A stretch of 64,000 bases of DNA from Archilochus colubris (lineage: Eukaryota; Chordata; Aves; Apodiformes; Trochilidae): positions 103,856,467 to 103,920,466 of the forward strand of contig CM041084.1 of assembly GCA_023079485.1 (NCBI GenBank), read 5' to 3'. The position numbers and the translations under genes are program-made. Below are positions 54,576 through 64,000 of the stretch, piece by piece (within the stretch, counting starts at the first letter, position 1; each line of letters starts with the position of its first letter). Below the pieces are notes generated by a model. The model was not told the origin of the DNA, made no database searches, and was given only the letters and a program-made list of their open reading frames with translations.

Positions 54576-57500
54576 AGATGTTACACTCTGTACAATTTGG
54601 TGACTCTCAGAAATGAAAAAAAGGCAACATTTCCCAGAGTACTGTTGGGATTAACTGTGCATTAGGCAGAAGGAGGCCAGTGGTGTCTTAAAAGTTAGAG
54701 CTCCCACTTTACTACCGTCTCTTATGGTTTGTTCAGAGTAGTGATAAAATTCCTGGGATTAAATGAAAGCTTTGTATAAGCAGGAAATTCAGCAAAACCA
54801 GCTTGTCTTTCTAAGTCTCCATGATCACTTTTCAGCAAAAATAAGAAACTTCAAGCATAGATCCCAGCAGACTTGGGCTTTGTAAACAAGACACTGATAT
54901 CTTACCATTTCTCTGTGTCCAGGTTCATCAGGGAAGACACGGAGAGGCACTGCAGCTGTGTGCTGTACCCCTTCTCCAGCATAAACCAGTTGTAATCCTG
55001 CTGCTTTTAATGGGGTGTGCAGTTTTCCCTTGTGCAAGGAGCCAGAGGTGTGAGCCAGACTGCTTGCTCCAAGATTGTGCAACAGGGTCAAACCTGTCAC
55101 ACTGTGAAACTCTTTTTTATCTACAGCAAAGGATTAGCACTTCTGAAATGAGCCACCTATCAAAAACTCAGGGAAAAGCTGAATGAAACTCATATTTACG
55201 CCTGCTACCTACTGAGGCAGTATGATATTGATGTACATTTTGCTTCCCACGTTCCAGGTGACCTAAAAGGTGTTCAGGATGCTTTACTCATGATGGGGAA
55301 ACATATGTGAGTGATATGTTAACTCTGAGGTTGAAGCCATACATGGTTCTGAGAAATTTTAATCTTGCCTCTCTGTCCACACAGATTTACACTATCTTCC
55401 ATTTCTCTCCCAGCCCCAGGCCTGCTCTTCCTCCCCTTGCAGTCAGGAGTGAAACTCCTTGCAGCCCTGTGGCAGAGGTGAACTCTGATTTATAAGAACC
55501 TTTCAAAGAGATGAACCCAGTCCTAAATTACAGCTGGCTAAAGCAGGCAAGGACACGGGAATCAGCAAGCTGTCTGGCTGGATGTAAAAGCTGTATTCAC
55601 TACAAAGGAAAGGAGTATGTGTTTGACACCTTTCTAATTAATGAGACTACCAGAGGCAGCCACCTAGATCAAGCCCCAGCCATTGGGAGGAGCCTTGTAA
55701 AAGGCAGAGGAATTTGGGACAGGCTTCAGCTAGCTTTCCCAGACAGTTTGAGTGGGGCAGTCTGTGGTTCCTGGGCTTGCCAGGTGCCAGAGCTATCACT
55801 CAGTTTTGACTGTTAAAAGTCCAGGCTGTCACCTGTACCTGGAGAAGGGCAGATCAACCCTTTGCTGTCAGAGAATCAAGCATCACACTCCCACATCCAC
55901 CATCGAGGTGGTGGTGCAGGAGAGCAGTGCTCACCTGGGATGCTGTTGAGGGAGCTTACACTTTGGGCCCAGAAATTGTCTCAAGAAAAAAGAGACCTAT
56001 TTAAAAGAGACCTAATACTCCCTGTTGTTAAAAAACAGAAAAATGAGTGTGCTCTACATGCCCCTTATGGGTGGGAAGCAAGGTAGTAATGGTCAGGTGG
56101 AGCTCCGCTAATAAAAGGTATTACAAAAGAAGGAAGCAGGAAGATAAATTTTTGAGGAGAAGACTCAAGGTTAAGGACAGGTACAGCACAGGAGGAAAGC
56201 AGAAGGAACCAGAAGCTGTAGTGTGATGAGAAGATTGGTCTCAGCAAAGATTTTTGAAGATGTTCCATTAGTTGTTTTCATTTCACAAGTTGCAAGTATC
56301 TGTTTAAAAAACAAACAAACATGTTAATCACAACCAGGCTCCTTTGACAGGAATACCAACATTTTGCAGAACCTCTTTGGTTGAGAAAATGCTCCAGAAT
56401 TTTTGGGTTTACCTTGCATTTTATAATTTCCTATGGGGAACTTCTCTGTGGAGCTAAGGGAAATTTCTGATTTGCCAAACTTCTTATTGCAATAATAGTC
56501 CATAAATTTTGGCATGGTCTGCGTATGTCCTGCTTGCATCAGAGAATACTTACAGGCACAGAAAGTCACTGTAGCTGCATGGTGTCCTGAAGACAGCTTC
56601 CCCCAAGAGAGAGGCATCCAGAAGGGCAGAACCTGACCTATAAAGTCTATGTGAGTTTAGAGATGTGCAGAGCAAAACCAGTCCAGATTAAATGGATCCT
56701 TTAGGTAAAGTTTCTCTGAGCAGAGAGAGGAGTTCCACTATGAAAGCAGGCAAGGTAAAAGCACTGGGGAGAGACAGCAGTGACTATCAGAGCTCCCGTA
56801 ATCCCCTGATGTTGTTATCTGTGCTGTCTTTAGCCTCATCAGTGGGTGAATGGGGGGGAGAGAAAACTGCTGACAGAGTTTGTGGACTGTCCCCCTCAGC
56901 TGCAGAACAACTCCTGGCTGTCTCTTAGGCATCAGGCTTGGACAAAGTGGGTATGGAGAGGGCTTTCCCTAGCTGTATGGAGAAGGGGGGCTGACTTTCT
57001 AACCACAGATATCCTTAGATTCACTCTTCTGTTCTGCATGTACTACCGTGTCCCTACAAATTCAAATATGTAGCCAGGGGACAGGACAGCCTCCTTCTTT
57101 ATGAATTCAGAGCAGATAATTGAAAGAATGAACGTGAGAGTTTCAAAAGTTGAGCAGTGGAAGGCATGAAGCATGTTTTTAATTAGCATTATTATTTAAA
57201 ATGAGCGATACTGAAAAGGTGCTTTGAGTTCTCTAATAGCATATTCACTAGCTAATCAACAGAGCTATTACTTTCTTTGAAGAATGCCCTACTCTGTGGT
57301 ACTAAAGTGCACATGCTGATTTATTGGTAAGGGTAATTACAGGGCATGTCATAAACACCACTGACGTCATGGAATATTGGTCTTTAACCATCTTTCCAGT
57401 TAACTCTTCCACATAGGAAAACAGACATTTTGCAGCTCACCCTCAGCTGGTGTTGAGCATTCCCCACCTACCAACATCACATCCATGGCAGCAGAGGATG

Positions 57501-60500
57501 AAGTCTTGCATTTATGGCTTCCCATGACCATGAAGTGTAAGCATTTGAAAGCCTGTCATACACCAGCCTGTGCAAAAACCTCATTGATGAGCAGAAGCCT
57601 TTTTCACAGAACAGTCTCGTGTATGAGTTTCAAAAGAGAGCCTACACCTAGTAACCTACATTTCCTAGAGGTACTGACCTGCTGGGGGTGGTGAAATCTT
57701 CAGAAAATAACAGCTTTCCACTATACTTCCCTTCTCTGAAGGTGGAAATACAGCCCCTGGCTAGACAGCATAGATGGTGGATACTTTCCAGGTTTTAAAT
57801 GGAATTTTAATGTATGCATAAGGGGAAGACCAGGTCAGTCAGAAGAGCTATAGCTAAACTATGCATTTCAAGCATGCTATCTCTATGTAGCTCTACATAT
57901 GGGCTGCAATCTTGTAAATGCTGTAGTGGCACGTGGGTGCATGAGCAAGGAAGGAAACATCAGCCTGGGTGGTTCCTTCTTCTTACTTGCTTTCCCTCCT
58001 TTCTTCTTCCGCTTCTTTGCTTTTTTTCTTTCCATTTTTCTCCATCTCTCCATCTGTTTCATCCTGTGTGGTTTGCTTTGTTTGTTTCCCCATTTCAGGG
58101 ATGGCTTCCATACATTTCTGGACAATTGAGGGACTGGAAAAATCTTTAAATCCACAGGATTGAAAAAACCTTCTTCCTCATTTTTTTTCCCCACTCTATT
58201 TGTTAGGTTCCTCACTATAAGAAAAGGCTAACCTCTCTTTACTGAAGTTCAGGTAGTGGTATCATTCCAGATATAAGAGCAATAAGTAGGTCATAAAAAT
58301 AGAATGGATATTCATCTTTCATTCACACAGAAGAAAGAAGAAAAAAGATATATCCCAACAGGAAATAAAATGCAAAACATGTCATTTCAGAATATGGCAA
58401 AATACTTTTAACTATATAAGGTATGTTTTGCTGTTTAGTTCAAATATGTCTGTTTCCAAAGAAGATGAGTGGCTTAATTTGTAATTTAAAACAGTTGACA
58501 AAATTCTAATTATGAATCAGACCCACTTAAATCAGTATTTACTCTCTGTTCAAATGAAAACTATCAAACACAATGTGATAAACCCAGTTGTACAGCCAAG
58601 GTACTCACATCCTTTCCTATTGTTATCTAAGATGGAAAATGCTCTGTCCTCCCTCCACTGCTGAGATGTGAAATGGGGTTTATTGTCCTCATTTTATGGA
58701 TCAACAAGGATGAGAAACCCTCTATAGTTTTCCCAAAATTTCACAGAGGCCATTCAAAGGGAAGACGTTCAATGAGTACCTTCCAGGTCCCAGGCAATGT
58801 CCCAGCTGATGGGCTCTGGCAATATTTCACCAGCACCAGGACATGGGCAATAGTGTGCAACAGCTCATCCTGGTGACTTCTTGGCATGGTTTTGGTCAGG
58901 ACCACCTAGCACTTCCCCAGCTGCTGGCTATGGTTAGGGAAGTTTGGATCGCTGCCCACCCCTGCTGCGGAGTATATCAGGGACATAGCTGGAGAGACAT
59001 AGGATGGGCTTTCCTCTTCTCCTCCTTTGACTATTCCCTGGCCCATTTTATTTCCAAGCATAGGTACAGCCATTTTTTGTGTATTTGTGGTGTGCATAAT
59101 GGAAACAACATATTTCAAGACTAGTTGGTGAAGAAAAAAGAGGAAACATGATATGAGATGGGGATGAGTCTTATGTGACCTGGCCCCAAGTCCTGCCTTA
59201 AGAGTGGGTGTATTTTTTCATGAAGGCACATGATTTTCTACCTATGCAGTGTCAGCACAAAGCAGAGATAGGCTCCAACACGTGACTCTTCAGTGACTAG
59301 TTTGAATGGAAATGTGTGATTTCTGAACAGATTTATTGTGCAAGCAAAAATGTATTTGCTAAAGATTACAGCAGCATGTTTGTTCTGAATGCTGAGCCTG
59401 GAAAATAAAGACTGCCCTGTGTGACTTTTCATAACATGCTGAAAAAAGGTTTGTGGTGTCAAATACCTGCTTTAACTTTGTTATCCCTGTTCCATGGTCT
59501 GTAGTGCAGGGATTAGGCAATGGAAGAGGAGCAGAGCTGGGGATGCAGAGACCACTGCAGCTCAGACTCCAGCTCCTGCATTCCTTGTGGATGTGGATGA
59601 TAGACATGATCAGCACTCATATGGCCTCCAGATCTGTGCCAGGTGTGGACATACAGCCTACATGCCCATTGCTCTCTGACCTTGCCAAAACACTTTTCTG
59701 CACTATGTGTAGGGGAACAGTGGGGAGTTCCATGGCCCACAAGGGTCCCTGAAGTCCTTTTAAGGGCTGTCCCCAAGCTCTGTTCTGCCACCTCCCTCTC
59801 AAAGTAACAGGGACCCAGAAGCTTCTGCTGGTGAGAACCAGGACTCGGCCTTCGACCTCTAATTAGTCATTACCACTTCAGATAGTTAATATTATTACCT
59901 TTTATGTCAGAGATATCGTATGCTGTATAATTGCATAGCTGGAATGGTTTTGCAGGAGTTAGGACTAGGATTCTGCTGCTGTGGCCTTCATCTGTAAAAG
60001 GCAGAAGATGGGGATCTGTGTCTCCTCTCCTTCAGAGCTGTTTTGCAAGGTTGGCTTCATGAGGATTTCCATGGAGGATAACTTGTAAGCCACATGGTCT
60101 AGTGGGCAACCAACCATCTTGGTCTGAGAGTCCAAGTGTTCTGAGAGGAAGAACAATGTGGGTGGGTGGAAGGAGGTGTCTCAGTTTTTTTGAGGAAAGA
60201 AAGTAAATGCAGAGTGCCATTTGGGAATTTTCACCCATCAAAATGCACCCCATTTCTTTCATCTGCTTTTTTGTTTTTAAAGCCCTCAAGTGACTGAAGT
60301 GCAACGTGTAGAGCTCAGTTTGGTTTGGAACCGTGGTTCAGATGCACTTACAGAAAAAAATTAAAACCCCATGATCTTATAAACATCCTCAGGGGTGGCT
60401 GATAAAAATAATTATTTTGCTGCTGTGTTGAATGCAGTTACAGGTCGCATCGCTCAGCTTCCCTGGCAGAAACACTCCGGAGACTTTCTTCTGCTGATAC

Positions 60501-62228
60501 TCAGCTGCGCTGTTTGGAAAGAGAAACTCAGCCAACTGCTTGGTTATCTTGGAGTTGTCCTTGTACAGGGGAAAATGGGGCTTGATTTGGTCTGGCAGCC
60601 TGCTAACATTTGCTGCCATGGCATTTTTTGCCAGTCTTCATGACGCCAGGGAACAGAGGAATGCTGCAGCACATGTATTTAAGGGGGTTTGTTTAGCATA
60701 AGGGTGTCTGTAGGAGGAGTAGTTTCCTGAAAGGAACAACTGGAGTGGCTGACCTTGCACGGATTCTGCTGACAGTTTCTGCTTGAAATAAGGTTGCCCT
60801 GGTCTGGTGCAACATCACTCACCTCCTACAAGGGAGTTTCAAACTGTTAGGAGACACATAAGAGCTACAGAAGGAGTAGCAGGTCCACAGGGATCCCTTT
60901 TTACCAAGCACAGGACCTGAGCACACTCAGGCTCTCAAGGATTTCAGCTTCAAACTGAAGGTCGCAGAGGGTTTATAAGAGAAGTCCCTCAGCTCTGCAC
61001 ACCTCCAGACAACAGATGTCAGACCTGGTTCTGCATCCCAGGTCAAGGTAAAGGCTAAGGGGAAATATCCTGAAAGAGGATCAAAATTATCTCGAAAATA
61101 CTTGTCTGCAAGCTGTTCTGCGCTTGCTCCATAGCAGGAAAACCAAAAAGCATTGTGGAAAACTGATTTAAAGGGCTGGGCAGATTCAGGTGCAAGGCAG
61201 GAGATTGAATGTTTTGCTTCTTTGCCTTCCTCATGCTTTATGCCTTGGAAACCTACCTATGTCTCTGCCTGTTAATGAACATCTGCTTTTGATTGTCACA
61301 AACCCATATATTTCAGTAAAATAAACATACCTGATTTCCACTTGGGAAGCAGACTATTGTTTCTGCTGTACCAGATTCAAGCATTGCTTTTAAATCAGAG
61401 ATGGAAGTTTTTTCCTCACGTGCCTACTGGTTACCTTTACATGCTAAATTACCTCAGCAGAAATTATGATTCTCTGTTTGGACTAGCTGCAGAACGTAGG
61501 ATGAAATGTTGCTTTTTCTTTGCTGTCTGATGTGTCTGGTGCTGAAGGACCAACTCCTGGGTATACCAGCTGTTGGTGTTAGAGAATAAATTCATCTTTC
61601 CTATCTCTAGCTAATTCTGTGTTCATCAAGCAGGACACTGGACCAAATGGAGATGACAACATCTGGGCTAAAAAACATGGCCTTACCAAGTCCTGGCTTC
61701 ATCTCACCTGGTCTTTACTGGAACCACAGAACTTGTCACCACCGTGGCTGGCTGGCTGGTAGACTTCATGCCTGACAAGGGCTCCAGAAACCTGCACAAC
61801 AACCAAATAATAAAAAAAGTATGTGCACAGTCATCATGAAAGCTGTACCGGGCAGGAGCTCCCAGTCTCCCAGAGCAAATAGACCTTCACATGTCATGAC
61901 ATGGTGTTTGCTGCTTGGTGACCTATTGATCTTGTTACACACTGTTTGTTACATCCTGTCTTGTTGCATCACTGTTTCTAAACATGGGAGAAATCAACAT
62001 TTGTTGTTTTCATGACAACTCTTGATCCATTGGACTGTATGATCATGACCATTTCTACCATGATTTTGGTCTTGTCTTAAAACACTGCTGAAAGCAGCTG
62101 AGATTCCTCACCTCCACCTTTTCAATCTTGATTTCAGCAGGTCTCCATAGCTAGCTGTGAAATTACAGGGGTGGAAGTGACTTTCTGCTCAAGAGAGTAA
62201 AAGGTTCAAGATTAAATTCCCCCCCCTA

Positions 62229-62310
62229 TTTTTTTTTTCTTTCTTTTTTTTTTTTTTTTTAAATTTTATTATGTCCTACCTAGATTAAAAAAAAAAAAAA
62301 AAAAAAAAAA
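62229..62310. repeat. Poly-T / poly-A foldback
   Basis: A T-rich run (62229-62260, interrupted by two C) and an A24 run (62287-62310) face each other across about 26 bp, forming an inverted repeat able to fold back. It may be two opposed poly(A) tails or simple-repeat expansion. Confidence 0.85.
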
Positions 62311-63565
62311 GAGCAAGCATCTAACAGTCTAGTTGTAGAGAAAACACCTATGTGAATGTACTTGTTCACACTAAAGACCCTTCTAGCCCAATACTGTATC
62401 TCTAAACTGGTTACAAAGAACTGGCTACAGTTTGGGGGTGCATGAGAACAGGACAAGTATAGATGTTTTCCTTTAATTCCATTACACAATCTGACCCTTT
62501 TCAGCTGAGAATGTTTGGACTTTCCCAGGCACTGCAGTTTACCTAACAGCTTGCAATGGATCTCTTGTCCAGGGATTGTCCTGTTCCCCTATCTGTCCAT
62601 GTAAATCATGTGCATCCAAAGGGTTCTTTGATAAGAAACTGCACAGATCTAGCACCTGCCACAAGAAGAATCATCCCCTTTGGTTTTTCATTAATCCAGC
62701 TGCTATTAGCTTAATCTGATGCTCCCTAGGTCATCTTCCGAAGACTCTGTGCATGTCAAGCCACTTCTGATAAATTACTGTCTCTAATATCTCAAAATCC
62801 AGATCCCCCAACAGCATACCATCCACAGAATGTTGACACTGCTTATGAGTATTTGAGAGGTGTATCGTTGTCTTTATACAGTATTATGTCATCCTACAGA
62901 GGAGTACACACAAAGGCCATGTTCAGATCAGGAGATTTATTTGTCAGGAAATGGAGAGAAGTGGTTTTGTCCAAGAAGGAAGCCTGTGCTGCAGAACTGC
63001 TTGTGCACAGCAGGCTCTCAGGGACAACCAAAAACAGCAGTCCAAAAGCACAGGCACAATAAGGCTGTCCTACACAATGAACTTGCCCAAAGGCATTGGA
63101 CTCACTGTTGAGGAGAGCCAAGGACATGTTATACCTGGTGTGGGAGAAGTTCAAACTCAGCCTGGACAAAGCGCAAACTATAAAAAAGGGGATCTCTCCA
63201 GAATCCCCAGGTATTTCCTGAAAACTCTGGTTAGGTAGACTTGTGTTTTGGGAGATGCTCTCCACCCTTTCTGTTGTGTTGCATACTTGGGGGTCTCCTT
63301 CTTGGCTTACTACTCACCAGTCTGTCTGTGTAGACAATTTCTGCTTTGCCAAAATTAATGCCATGGTTGCCTCTGGAAAAACATCTCTGATTTCCCAGGT
63401 ATTGGCCAAATCTGAGCTCAGATGATCATTCTTCTACCCCTGCCTCATGTTTTCCACTCAGAGATGATCTTGGCTCAGCTAAGGTACGCTGGAAGGGCAA
63501 TGGGGCTTTGGTGCATGCTCTGCAGACAGGGATTGAGTTTGTTTGGGGTCATGAAGACATGTAAG

Positions 63566-63662
63566 AATCATAGAACATTTTGGTTGGGAAAGACCCTTAA
63601 GATAATCAAGTCCAGCCATTAACCCAGCACTGCCAACTCTACCGCTAAATCATGTCACAGGT
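63566..63662 (-). mobile_element. CR1 LINE 3' fragment, minus strand
   Basis: About 97 bp: AATCATAGAACATTTTGGTT, GGGAAAGACCCTTAAGATAA and TCAAGTCCAGCCATTAACCC are the reverse complement of a CR1 3' end. It is the only CR1 fragment in the window on the minus strand. Confidence 0.75.
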
Positions 63663-64000
63663 AAAGACACATCTAGCCTAGAGTAGTGTCGAAACATCTT
63701 GGACACAAGAAAGTAGGTGTCAAGAAAAAAAAACAACAAAGCAACACAAAACCAGACAGTACTTCTCTCTTGGCTTCATTTGGGATCAGGATGAAAATGT
63801 GCATCATTTCTTTTCTGCCTCTCAAGCATCCACCATTTTGGTACTTATTATTTATGTGGCTGCAAAAATACACAGACTGGAGTGGGCAGGGGGACACACA
63901 CTGTTGTTACTTGCTATCACAGCAACTAAGAAGAATTCATGGAATGAGTCAAAGAACTAATATTACCTCATGGTTCTCCTTTGAGCAGCATAAGGTAAGG

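Larger units (their letters stand above)
49208..63565. other. Downstream intergenic DNA, 14 kb, no gene seen
   Basis: Single-copy-looking sequence interrupted by the polypyrimidine tract (51163-51357), the 97-bp LTR-like element (54479-54575), a 15-bp direct repeat (53741-53755 and 53769-53783), a CRE at 57362-57369 and the T/A foldback (62229-62310). The longest frames (about 140 codons near 49.5-49.9 kb, on both strands) show no domain. Regions 57180-57400 and 60380-60660 look complex enough to be conserved non-coding elements. Confidence 0.55.

Overview
The window is vertebrate genomic DNA, almost certainly from a bird. Five fragments of CR1 LINEs carry the avian-type 3' tail of repeated ATTCTATG-like octamers, introns are modest in size, and the one protein-coding gene spells out a bird-like GATA6. 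There is no bacterial, plasmid or phage content, no CRISPR array and no tRNA or rRNA gene that I can support.

The only gene I can establish is GATA6, the cardiac/endodermal zinc-finger transcription factor, on the + strand at about 27.4-49.2 kb. Six coding exons (29025-29937, 33656-33822, 37146-37271, 38728-38815, 38945-39051, 47505-47672) join in frame through GT-AG introns into a 522-residue protein. It has both the long-isoform start and the internal short-isoform Met (residue 133), two CxxC-x17-CxxC GATA fingers in separate exons, a basic tail, and the conserved GATA6 C-terminus ending SWCALALA. A non-coding first exon is expected near 27.3-27.6 kb inside a CpG island (about 27.2-30.2 kb). 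The 3' UTR probably ends just after an AATAAA at 49144.

Layout. 1-17 kb: upstream intergenic DNA with four + strand CR1 fragments (2.8-3.6, 3.9-4.4, 7.1-7.6, 16.85-17.1 kb). 17-22.7 kb: AT-rich, repeat-poor non-coding DNA. 22.8-27 kb: CG-rich blocks, a pair of CRE motifs and a dense GATA/E-box patch, the likely upstream regulatory domain. 27-49.2 kb: GATA6. 49.2-64 kb: downstream intergenic DNA with a 195-bp pure polypyrimidine tract, a 97-bp LTR-like insertion flanked by a 5-bp target-site duplication, a T/A foldback and a minus-strand CR1 fragment. About 46 kb around the gene (17.1-63.5 kb) shows no CR1 that I can recognise.

I found no unknown multi-gene system. The observations most worth checking are regulatory or structural: a homotypic cluster of five GATA sites inside the GATA6 5' region (possible autoregulation), an inverted repeat flanking E-box/GATA composites upstream, a candidate upstream ORF that would end 12 nt before the long-isoform start, a G-run array at the exon 2 donor, and the 97-bp LTR-like element.
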